From Phytophthora hibernalis (Eukaryota > Oomycota > Peronosporomycetes > Peronosporales > Peronosporaceae): a stretch of 64,000 nucleotides of DNA. A program made the position numbers and the translations under genes. Under the pieces are notes generated by a model. It was not told the origin of the DNA, did not search any database, and saw only the letters and a list, made by a program, of their open reading frames with translations. Shown piece by piece: positions 35,001-43,489 of this stretch; positions within the stretch are counted from its first letter, which is position 1, and every line of letters starts with the position of its first letter. The stretch is from contig JAAKBF010000202.1 of NCBI GenBank assembly GCA_012656075.1, positions 310,001 through 374,000 of the forward strand, given 5' to 3'.

Positions 35001-35415
35001 GCTGATCAAAATACTGTGAGCACAGAAGCGTTAGGGTTGACAAGTCCGAAGCCCTACAGTTTTGCGTATAGAGTTCGCGATCACTTCAACAACGATGTTG
35101 AATGGAGAAAGCTGCGACAGACAGACAGAGAGTTGCACAACGAGGTGGGATATCAGGATGATAATAGAGAAGACTGAATTGCCCAGCTGACGCGAATGCC
35201 TGTTTCAGATATTGCTGCCCGACGGAAAGCAGCTTCGCTGCATCTTATGCTGCGAACGGGACCACAACCAGGAAAATATTACTCACACACGTTTAGGATA
35301 CAAGTCCAGATACCAGTGTTCCGTCTGCAAGGTGGCGGTCTGTCACACTCAGCGATGGGAAAATGGGCGGTCATGCTTCGACCTGTTCCACGCAGATGCA
35401 ACCTTACCCGAGGTG
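32068..35415 (+). pseudogene. transposase-like gene with SAP domain and cysteine-rich C-terminus (5' part)
   Basis: ATG at 32068 opens a short acidic N-terminus. Later frames read ELWLCVYDATPTSFYDSS, GYSALLKALGAQSGRI, TWNTPFEHDRQLSHAMDA, FVNGVSIASLDDDLLRLRS (candidate catalytic Asp), an intron near 32790-32860, FGPVQHGVVSLATGLFLGGH, GVLFALDRGYQSKEVNRQI (second candidate Asp), ASIIGTHKRNQSFPFTFG. A SAP-type DNA-binding motif follows near 33650-33770 (KNKDLQQLCRDRGF, NTSGNKRELIDRLL). Further on lie APWNRVKGRIDVYSRFLKNV and a zinc-finger-like end (LRCILCCERDHNQ, YQCSVCKVAVCHTQRW, SCFDLFHADATLPEV). The coding frame stops at the retroelement insertion. It resembles a family common in oomycete genomes; I cannot assign it to a named superfamily. 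Confidence 0.6.
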
Positions 35416-35416
35416 A

Positions 35417-35720
35417 TGTAACAGGGTACACCGACGTGTACCCAAATTACATAAAGAATGGCCGATGTCACTCTTTAGAGTCCATGGTACATGGTACCGG
35501 TTGGCTGTGAGCCAACCATGGACGCTCTTTAGCTTTTACTAAAGATGACTTAGAGTTTGTATGCTACAAGCTTAACTCAGCTATAAAATATATTCAGTCT
35601 TTATCTTGCTATCAAACCCGCAGACAGTTCCCTTAGGCCGGGAACTGTGAACTTATCGTTCACTGAGAGCCTTTGCTCTCTTACGCTTCCTCAAGGCAAG
35701 GTGCTGTGTGACCCGTCACA
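35417..35720 (+). repeat. left LTR of the gag-only element
   Basis: Starts TGTAACAGGG, ends GACCCGTCACA. Nearly identical to 39816-40120. Contains TATAAAA at 35582-35588, a hairpin at its 5' end (35417-35451) and a three-way-junction fold at 35480-35523. Confidence 0.93.
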
Positions 35721-35998
35721 CTTGGTAGCACTTGTAGTCAATCTCGCGCCTACGCGGGTAGATTGAACTACCTGGTCCTCTGTGATCTCAAGGAGTGAGT
35801 CACGATGGACCGCAGTGAGTTTCCTCACTTGAACGACTCGCAGTTCGATTCTGTTCGGAAGATTGGATGCATCTTCGGAAGAGGTGTTCTCCGAGGCTTG
35901 GTATCGGCAACGCCAGTCGAGCAAAAAGAACGCGTGGCTGTGTTCGACGCGTACGAGCGTGAGCTCGTCGCGCATGTGCAGGAAACCTGCAGGCCTCT

Positions 35999-36769
35999 AT
36001 GGCCAAGCCGAAGCCGGTCCAGCCGAAGCCTTTGAGGCTGACCGTGCCTCCGTTTGAAGAGAAGGAAGGTGAAAACCTTCACTTCTGGATCCGAGAGGTT
36101 GAGATCGCCATGCGGGCTGGTCTCATCTCGGATCAGGAACTTCGCGTTGCGTTCGCGTTGTCCAACCTTGGCGGACGAGCCAAAAACTGGGCGTACACGC
36201 TGGAGACGACGTCTCCTGGATGCTTCGCATCCTGGGCACAGTTGTGTAAGCAGCTTAGAGCTGCTTTTCTGCCCGCGAACGATGCGTTTCGCCAACGCTC
36301 ACGCTGTCTCGCCTGTAAGCAAGGGAAACGTGAGTTGTACGCGTACGTACAAGAGATGCGCACGTTGGCGTCGTCTCTGGTTGGAAACCCCTTGGCTGAA
36401 GACGTCAAGACGACAGTCTTCATGGACGGCTTGAAGGTCGGTCCTGCGTGCACGCAGCTTTTCCGTGTGCACGCATCCACCATGGAGGAGGCGATTAAGC
36501 TCGCCCTCCAAGAAGAGTACAGCCATAAGCAGGCTGGCACTTCGGTGGCTGCACCAGTTGTCGTCGTGGACAACGAGCCAGAGCCCATGGACTTGAGCTC
36601 TGCTGAGATGAGTTCGGTACGCTGCTATACATGCGGCGGACTGGGACACTACCAACGAGTGTGTTGCTCGACTGGAGTGGTAAAGAAACCATTCCCGAAA
36701 GCTCAAGGGCCTAGCGGTCGCTGGCGCAAGCCGCGGCCGTCTGGCGAAGGATACCTCGGCCACCAGTAG
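35999..36769 (+). CDS. gag: gag protein with zinc knuckle
   Basis: Encodes about 256 residues from an ATG at 35999. A basic start (MAKPKPVQPKPLRLTVPPFE) is followed by a capsid-like helical region: NLHFWIREVEIAMRAGLIS, ELRVAFALSNLGGRAKNWAY, FASWAQLCKQLRAAFLP, RTLASSLVGNPLAEDVKTTV, FMDGLKVGPACTQLFRV. The zinc knuckle CYTCGGLGHYQRVC (C-x2-C-x4-H-x4-C) sits near 36620, and a short basic tail ends at TAG 36767-36769. An open stretch at 35805-35998 in another frame may be an N-terminal extension. It is the only gene of this element and has no break inside it. Confidence 0.85.
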   Translation: MAKPKPVQPKPLRLTVPPFEEKEGENLHFWIREVEIAMRAGLISDQELRVAFALSNLGGRAKNWAYTLETTSPGCFASWAQLCKQLRAAFLPANDAFRQRSRCLACKQGKRELYAYVQEMRTLASSLVGNPLAEDVKTTVFMDGLKVGPACTQLFRVHASTMEEAIKLALQEEYSHKQAGTSVAAPVVVVDNEPEPMDLSSAEMSSVRCYTCGGLGHYQRVCCSTGVVKKPFPKAQGPSGRWRKPRPSGEGYLGHQ

Positions 36770-37049
36770 TGGTGAGGAAGACCAGAGTCTTTGTGACGGG
36801 TGCGCGGGCGGCGCGCACCGCGAAGGCTTTGCGGGTGAGGGACTTTGTCTCTCGAGTTGGAGAAGAGCAACGCTTGGTTGCTGATAGTACACGCGAGTGT
36901 ACGGGGATGTGAATATCCCTTGGATGTTCCGATACCTATGGCGTCAAATGATGTTGTACGCCGCCGGGGTATTGCCAACGCTCTGTGCGAGGGCAATGGC
37001 ATTGGTCTGTTTAGACCTGGTTGTCACAGGCTCGAATACCTGTACAACA

Positions 37050-37144
37050 TTGAGCCGTACGTGGCTGCGAACACGTACGATGGGTACGCGGTGCCACGGA
37101 CGCACGCACCCTTGAGCCGTACGTGGTTGTGAACACGTACGATG
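37050..37144 (+). repeat. 62-bp-spaced direct repeat
   Basis: TTGAGCCGTACGTGG... at 37050-37082 recurs at 37112-37144 with two or three differences. It is GTAC-rich, as is 38800-39010 further on. Confidence 0.7.
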
Positions 37145-37241
37145 TCCACTTGGGTTTGCTGCGCCACGAATGCACAAACCCTGAGCCATTTGGCGCGGTA
37201 GGCTCTTAGGGGCTAGCCAGCCTCCGGGTTCTGACAGAGCA

Positions 37242-38477
37242 GTGGTGAGTAATGTTCCACCTCCGTCCGGAACCGAGGCTCCCATGGACGCCTGTGGAAT
37301 ACAATGGAGGCCTCTGTTGCTAACGAACCTGCAACAAGCCCAAGGGCCTTGGATGTCTCCAGACCCGCGAGGGAAGATGCAATGCCAGCATCCTCCAGCG
37401 CACCAAGTCGATTGCGCCGTACGGGCATCGACGGAGTCCGTAAAGGACGAAGCCCGTCTACAAGAGGGCGTAAGCCCACGTGAGACCGGAGAGGTCGAGA
37501 CCGTGGCCAGCGCCGAGGTTGCTAACGGCACCTCTAGTGTGGGTAACATAGTTCCACACAAGCCGGTACAGGCTCCAGTCGCTGTACCAAGACATGTTAC
37601 GGCTGTGGGTAACACACGAACACGCCAAGAGTCCCGACACGATGTCAGGACTAAAGCTCCAGGAAGAAGCTCGGAGTCAACGACGATTCCTTCGGCGCCG
37701 CCGCCAGAAGAATATTATGGTATCTTCGACGGCATGACTGGCCGCAAGGTCACGTCCGGGTCTGTCCAGTTGGAGGCCCTGCCGGAGATGTCGGATCTCC
37801 TGCATCTCGATGCTATGCAGATCGACAGGATTCTATGCCCAGCATGTATGCCTGCAACACCAGTAGCACACATCGCTGTCAGTCGTCGCGCCGTACGGGC
37901 TTCGACTGACTTCTTGTTGATAAGCTCAACCACAATGGTGGATTAAGTCCACGTGAGGTCAATAAGGCCAAGACCGTGGCCAAGGCAGAGATGCGATATG
38001 CAACCTCTAGTGTGGGTAACCAAGTACCACACGGAGTCAAACAGGACTCTTGAATCTTCCATCAATACGCCTCTGGACGTGGGTAACCAAGTTCCACGTC
38101 CGGATGACCGTCGATGACGCCGTCGCCGGCACATGTCCGGTCTGGTCTTGTATCAGACCGGAGTCGCTACGAACGACTCGGAGCAATTCTCCACAAGCAT
38201 GGACTGCTCGATGGCGTACCTTGCGATGAGGCCGTACGTGAACGTGGTGTCGACGAACACAACGTCCCACTTACCACTGGATCGGCACGTACTGTGCCAC
38301 TGGAAACACGGTCGCTCAGACCTAAACTGAAGAGGAAGTCGCCGGTTGCGCTTCCTGTGTGGGTAACATAGCTCCACACACCAAGGCGGGTAACATAGTT
38401 CCGCATAGAGCCATTACAGCTCGGAGAAGTGAGGTCGGAATGATCTCACCTGGCGTGGGTAACATCATTCCACGTCA
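37242..38477 (+). ncRNA. array of hairpins with conserved 11-nt loop and compensating stem changes
   Basis: Six copies share a loop of the form GTAACATAGTT (or GTAACCAAGTT, GTAACCAAGTA, GTAACATAGCT, GTAACATCATT), closed by stems that differ but stay paired. They lie at 37537-37559 (GTGTGG/CCACAC), 38010-38032 (same stem), 38075-38101 (GGACGTGG/CCACGTCC), 38356-38380 (TGTGTGG/CCACACA), 38386-38404 (GCGG/CCGC) and 38451-38477 (TGGCGTGG/CCACGTCA, with one G-T wobble). A weaker copy is at 37242-37260 and a half-broken one near 37604-37622. In one frame the copies also read as VGN-VP[HR] peptides, so a protein repeat is possible too. The function is unknown; RNA packaging or dimerisation of the element is a guess. 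Confidence 0.6.
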
Positions 38478-39802
38478 AATCGCGCAGACTCAAACTGCTA
38501 GCGGTCTGGCTGCATACCAGCCGCGGTCGACAAGGTTGACCGGACACGGCTTTGGTTGTAAGAGGGGAGACTCGGAAATACCTTTCCTCCCGAGTCTCTG
38601 TTGAGACTAGTTTCCTCGCGGAAAGTGTTGTTGTTACGGGCCAACAACTGTGTGTACAATACGTGTACACAGACACGTACTCTGACCGAAAGGAAGAGGG
38701 TCGATGGAGGTCTTGTATATTACAAAATATGTACGCTACCTACCTACACCCGTCGTCGTGCACGCAGGCTTTTATGCTTGCGGCACTTATGGTGGCCGTG
38801 GTACTTGCCGTACACGGCGTACCTCTGGTGTACGGGGTTCCGACCCTGTACGCCGTCGTGGTCGTGGACCTGTACACCGACGTGGCGTACGTCTACGGGT
38901 CATTGAACCGTACGTCGATATGATGTACGCCTACGTGGGCATGTACCTGTGCGCCTATATGATCATCGGCCAGCACGTATACGTGACCATGGACCTGTAC
39001 GCGGTCATGGTCATCTAAATAACCGAGTGCCGTGCAGGCATGCACGCACTCTGACCATGTCCTGGTCTGGGCGATGCGCGAAGCAGTCGCCGATGCCGCG
39101 TTGGCAGTGGTGGGTCCACCAGATAACCCGCCGCAATGCTAGAAGTACCGTTGGATACGTTGGTGTCGATGCCCGACACCGACGCGTCTTTGGTTTGATA
39201 CCCAAGACGCGGGGAAGAGCTTGCGGCTCCACCCGGCAAGCTCTAGGCTGCTATTAGCGGCCGTCGAATGACAACCTGAAGCATGGTGCTTCTATGTTAT
39301 GGTCAATGCATGACCTGAGCCCGTGTATGGCTCCGAGGATCCACTCGGGGTCGGACGTGGCTAGCGTGACCCATACCGGGCTGCTATCATGCCAGGAGAT
39401 GAGCTGCGAGCTCACTCCACGCTTGGGCTATGCGATAGCCTTCTAGGTGTAGCCCCGCACGGAAGGAAAACACACACGAAGTTTCAGGAGGGCCCACGGG
39501 TCCTCCGCCGTGAACTGCAGGCCGTCGAGGAGGACCACCGCAGAATATTGTATGTATTACATCCCGTGCCGAAGCACTAGACACTTGCTAGCGCCCAAGC
39601 CCAGGCCAATTATGCCCGTCGGCATTGCGGCCAACGTCGTCGCGAGTGCAATAATGCAGCTCGCAGTGTCCGCCGTGGGCACAAGTCACTGTGTGACCGA
39701 CGAGAGGGAGCGCCAGTCGTGCTTAGGCTGCGCCCGAGAATTGCCCCTTTGGGTGTTCAAATTCTCTCACTTCTGATTGGAGAATCATGTGTGATTCTCA
39801 GT
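38478..39802 (+). other. non-coding interior of the gag-only element
   Basis: No pol motif in any frame. A stretch at 38730-39010 is dense in GTAC motifs and open in several frames at once, which is a sign of simple repeat structure rather than coding. Nothing else recognised. Confidence 0.5.
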
Positions 39803-39815
39803 TAAGTGGGGAGGT
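39803..39815 (+). other. polypurine tract
   Basis: AAGTGGGGAGG directly before the right LTR, as needed for plus-strand priming. Confidence 0.6.
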
Positions 39816-40120
39816 TGTAACGGGGTACACCGACGTGTACCCAAGTTACATAAAGAATGACAGATGTCACTCTTTAGAGTCCATGGTACATGGTACCGGT
39901 TGGCTGTGAGCCAACCATGGACGCTCTTTAGCTTTTACTAAAGATGACTTAGAGTTTGTATGCTACAAGCTTAACTCAGCTATAAAATATATTCAGTCTT
40001 TATCTTGCTATCAAACCCGCAGACAGTTCCCTTAGGCCAGGAACTGTGAACTTATCGTTCACTGAGAGCCTTTGCTCTCTTACGCTTCCTCAAGGTAAGG
40101 TGCTGTGTGACCCCGTTACA
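39816..40120 (+). repeat. right LTR of the gag-only element
   Basis: Starts TGTAACGGGG, ends GACCCCGTTACA. Contains TATAAAA at 39981-39987. Only a few differences from the left LTR, so the insertion is young. Confidence 0.93.
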
Positions 40121-40309
40121 CGAGGTGTGTCAACAGATGACCAAGAAGGCGAAACAAAATCCGCCCACCACCACCTTCTCGAAAACGGTCAAGCTCGTCA
40201 TTGGAGCAGAATATCCGCGAAGTTCTCAGACACGTTGCGAAGCCAAGACGTCAATCGGCTCGCTTATCGACGGGGAATACGTCAACTCGCTCTTCAACAA
40301 GAGTTAAAT
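40121..40309 (+). pseudogene. transposase-like gene, 3' end beyond the retroelement
   Basis: Reads EVCQQMTKKAKQNPPTTTF, then SKTVKLVIGAEYPRSSQT and ends SLFNKS. Removing 35416-40120 joins ATLPEV to CQQMTKK in the same frame, so this is the true C-terminus of the interrupted gene. Confidence 0.8.
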
Positions 40310-40326
40310 CTCGTTCGTCGCTCTAG

Positions 40327-40354
40327 ACAATTTATCCTAGGAGCTAGGATAAAA
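40327..40354 (-). repeat. right palindromic terminal repeat
   Basis: Inverted copy of the left end with a 5-nt spacer: TTTATCCTA and TAGGATAAAA around GGAGC. Confidence 0.75.
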
Positions 40355-40686
40355 CGCGTTTAGCAGCTAATTCTAGTTGCTTAAGCTGCGTGATTTGTAG
40401 CGACGCCAATATGCATGAACATCACTCCATCTCGTTAAATACTGTTCTGGGGACACTTGCTGTCATGGTGATATGTCGCGCTTACGTAAACATGGGCTCG
40501 TCTTCCGAAGCGAGACGCTTAAATTTTGATCCTTTCGTTTATATTGCGGGTTCTACTCGGTTTTCCGCGGGCGACTTATTCAATCGACGGGGCCAAACCG
40601 TCAGCGAATCAACAAACCTTTATAAACCAATACAATATTAAGTCTCTCAAACGAGCTCAGACTCAAGTTTCCGTTGCTGACGTGCA

Positions 40687-41775
40687 ATGGCCTGCCCCGA
40701 TGAACGCGCGCGAACTGCTACCGACCCACCTGCCACGCCGGGACGAACGCCCCGCGAGCGCGACCACTCGCGATTCTCGCCCTACCCTTCACCAGCTCGC
40801 GCGATACCTCGAGTAAGCTCGTCTCCCAGCGACCCACTTCGCCACTCGACGCCGAATTCAGCTGGAGAAAGCGCCGTGGGGCCGGTGGTAACACAGGGCC
40901 TCTATTCCAACTTGTGGTGCGTCCGATTGTCTAGGAAACTGTTGGCCAACGAGACACATCTGGCAATACGCTAGACGATGCCGTTATGACTGGGGTTTCT
41001 TTCGCGAGATCGTCCAGAAGCTTTGGAACCAGTTCGCATCTCGTGTGAATTGCCGAGCTGTGAGGATCGATGGCGTCTGGTCTACAGGCGATCTCAACGT
41101 AGAGGAATGGACACAAGCTATGCAGTTCAAGGTGAAGAAACACGTCGTGGACAGCGCCAAGTCCGAGCAAACCTGGAACCAGTGGCTGGTCGAGATGCGG
41201 GGCCACACCGTGACACTCTTGATCTATGAGTATGGTGTAGCCATCTCCCGAGCTCAGGATCTGGCCGCATTCAAGGAGGCCTGCATTCTTCCAGAACAAA
41301 CTGATCGTGCTGGTGCGACAGCAGAAGTCTCTCTGAGAGAGATTGTGGAAGGCCTTCAAGAGCAGTGGGGAGTACATTTCGGGGAAAGGCTGTGGTCTGG
41401 CGTATGTGGGGCAACCACATCACCAGAAACCTCAACCGATCCACTTGGGAGGCCGCCTTGGAACAGCCTCCTCCTAATTACGTTGCGAATCTGCTTCGAC
41501 CTGCAGATTCAACTTTGGAGCGGCACTTATCCGACGTCATGCAGTCCACAAGCGTGGCGTTGGACTGTGTGCGAAGCTCCCTAGCCGACTACAAGCAGCT
41601 TCGACGTGATTGGGAAGCCTTTGGACAGCGACTGGAAGATCAAGAGCGCCGCCTGGAGGCACGCATGTCTGTTATTGAGGGATTCATTCGGGATGTCGCT
41701 CCGCCGTCACCAAGATCGGTGACGGATCCGTTGATCGAGCTTGAGAATGTTGATGACACCGATCACATCGACTGA
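40687..41775 (+). CDS. unknown coiled-coil protein inside the Tc1-like element
   Basis: Starts near ATG 40687 with a Pro/Ser/Arg-rich segment (HSRFSPYPSPARAIPRV). After a frame change near 40950 it reads RRCRYDWGFFREIVQKLWNQ, IDGVWSTGDLNVEEW, VEMRGHTVTLLIYEYGVAIS. After another near 41385 it reads GKAVVWRMWGNHITRNL, then a coiled coil (DYKQLRRDWEAFGQRLEDQE) and an acidic end DDTDHID with TGA at 41773-41775. A TATAAA-like box lies near 40619. No domain is recognised. It may be a passenger gene of the Tc1-like element, a further nested insert or a gag-like protein; the sequence does not decide. Confidence 0.55.
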
Positions 41776-42071
41776 CGCACTGATAATGCTGTCCATCATC
41801 GACAAAGCAGTGACTCGATTTCAAGTTTCTGCCCCCGATTGCCGTGACGCCCCCAATTCAACAGGTCCAAGTGACAAAGCGAAAGGATTTCGACGACGGG
41901 GAACAGAAAGAGTGGCAAATGGTGCATTTTCTTTTAAGTTTACGACTACGGTTCTGAGTCTATCATGGTAAAATCCAAGTTAGCGTGATTGCATTCGTCT
42001 ACGTTGAGGTCTGGTGCTGGTCTGTGCTCGATTGAAAGTGGTCCAACAGTGTCGAAGTACCCTTGAACTCT

Positions 42072-42820
42072 TCATCCGCAGTGTTCAAAAACGTTTTCCA
42101 TGTCGAAACCCTCGAATCGTCGAAATGTCCAAACGACGAACGGCAGCAAGTCGCGCTTGCTGGACTCGGCATAGTGACGCTGAAAGGACCGCTTGACATA
42201 GCCGAACATGAACTCGATCGGATTGAAGAAGGGACAGTAGGCTGGCAAAAAATTGGGACGATTCCGACACTCCAAAGATAGTGGACAATTTCGGTGCCAA
42301 TGGATGGTGGCACCATCCAAAATCCAGATCGAGTTTTTGCCGGGATATTGGCGCACATGACCGGGTGTTGAGTGGACAAAGGCTTGGCAGCACTTCGTGA
42401 ATTCCACGCGGTCAAAAGTGCCGTCCGTGTTGAAATACCCGATCATCCCGTGGACGCCAATGAAAGCCAAAACTGAAACACGCGGCTTTCGCTCGAAACC
42501 TCCTCGAATTGCAACTTTCTTCCCACGGAGAGCGTATCCGCGCCTGCGTATCATTCCCCGGTTGTCGAAAGAGACCTCGTCAAGAAATACAAGGTCTTGA
42601 TCCAATTGCCCAGTGTTCGCTCAGACTTGTTGAATATATGCGCTAGGTGCTGCTTTGAGTAACCGAGCTTGTAGTACGCGTACAGACAGTGGTAAACCGT
42701 GTTCGGGTGTGCATGATGTCGCGTTGCTGCTTCCTCCATTTGATTTTGGCACTTCAAGATGGTCTGCTTCAACTTGTGAAGGGCGTTCTGATTCGCCCAT
42801 AAATGGATAGTTTCATCCAA
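42072..42820 (-). pseudogene. Tc1/mariner-like transposase with internal deletion
   Basis: The N-terminal helix-turn-helix region (YYKLGYSKQHLAHIF, then NKSERTLGNWI) is followed almost directly by the catalytic core: LVFLDEVSFDNRGM (first Asp), KNSIWILDGATIHWH (second Asp) and PAYCPFFNPIEFMFGYVK (Glu). All three acidic positions of the DDE triad are present. Family members have roughly 100 residues, including a second DNA-binding subdomain, between the helix-turn-helix and the first Asp. Here that part is missing and the junction changes frame, so the copy is internally deleted. Confidence 0.85.
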
Positions 42821-42943
42821 TCACACGTCTTTGTCGATTTGGGACGGGCCATCTGAAGACTTTGATTCGTTCACGTTCAGCAAATTTAGACGGAATCGGC
42901 AATATTAATTAATACATGTACTTCCAAAATAGCTCACTGGGGT
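42821..42943 (-). repeat. right arm of the Tc1-like element
   Basis: Non-coding arm between the transposase start and the terminal repeat at 42934-42943. The sequence CCAAAATAGCTCACTGGGG resembles CCAAAAACAGCTCA at 31770-31783 in the left arm. Confidence 0.5.
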
Positions 42944-43489
42944 TAGGAGAGGTCTTGGTGGCCTTGTTTCCTTCTGGTCGTGCTGTACCCTTCGCAGAAC
43001 CGGATGAAACTGACCAGCTCGGCTTGAGATACGGTGGGACAGCCACTTAGACTCTTTCGACAGTACCCGCCAGCGGTGCAAGTACTTCAACGGTTTAAAA
43101 TCTCGGATACCTTTTGTCACGTGCGTATTCTGATAGAGTTCATTGACGCTATCAATATAATCCTCCTCATTTGTGCCCGAGCGGTTCAGGTCCAGCACTT
43201 TCGGCAAGCAACCGCAAAACTTCGACACCTCGTGCTGAATAGTAGACCACTTTGACTCAAACGAGCGCAATGGCCGGGTGTCGAAGCCATCAGGACAATT
43301 GGCGTTATAGTAAGTTGCCACACGACGCCAGAACTTCGGCGCGGCTTGGCCTGTACCAGTATCCAAGTCAATTCCAATCGTTAGGTATGCTTGCCACAAC
43401 AACACCTCTTCCTCGGCCTCGAAGTTTTTGCGCTTCGTCATGGCCCCGAGGGATATCACCGCGCCATGTTCATCAGCAATATTACACAA
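42944..43489 (-). pseudogene. Harbinger Myb/trihelix-like gene, N-terminal half
   Basis: The start is near 43489 or the internal ATG before TKRKNF. A Myb/trihelix-type domain follows: FEAEEEVLLWQAYLTIGID, FWRRVATYYNANCPDGF, RSFESKWSTIQHEVSKFCG, then LHRWRVLSKESKW. After a one-base shift the conserved motif ARPEGNKATK is read near 42970. Such proteins bind the element ends together with the Harbinger transposase. The frame stops at the TA of the nested insertion (42944-42945). Confidence 0.8.

Larger units (their letters stand above)
35416..40120 (+). mobile_element. gag-only (non-autonomous) LTR retroelement, 4.7 kb
   Basis: LTRs of about 304 bp lie at 35417-35720 and 39816-40120. A purine tract AAGTGGGGAGG precedes the right LTR, and TGGTAGCACTTG (possible primer-binding site) follows the left LTR. 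The target duplication GAGGTG (6-7 bp, CGAGGTG on both sides) borders the element. The only protein visible is a gag with a zinc knuckle. No protease, reverse transcriptase, RNase H or integrase motif occurs in any frame of the remaining 3 kb. This matches the layout of terminal-repeat retrotransposons with gag only, which rely on enzymes from a related element. Confidence 0.85.
31789..40354 (+). mobile_element. DNA transposon with palindromic terminal repeats and a SAP/zinc-finger transposase
   Basis: Both ends carry the same palindrome-like block: TTTTATCCTA, a short spacer, then TAGGATAAATTG (31789-31825 and, inverted, 40327-40354). Between them a single transposase-like gene reads on the + strand from about 32068 to 40309, interrupted by the LTR element at 35416-40120. 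Without that insert the element is about 3.9 kb. No target duplication could be recognised. Family not assigned. Confidence 0.7.
31724..42943 (-). mobile_element. Tc1/mariner-like DNA transposon, itself carrying nested elements
   Basis: Inserted at a TA dinucleotide that is present on both sides (31722-31723 and 42944-42945). Terminal inverted repeats begin ACCCCAGTGA at 31724 and, on the - strand, at 42943. It carries a Tc1/mariner-type transposase at 42072-42820. The left arm is only about 65 bp before the next nested element begins at 31789. Removing it restores the Myb-like reading frame, which fixes the borders to the base. Confidence 0.8.

Noticed and set aside
37242..38477. CRISPR-like array
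   Set aside because: The units are not evenly spaced, spacers vary widely in length and the host is eukaryotic. The hairpin interpretation fits better.
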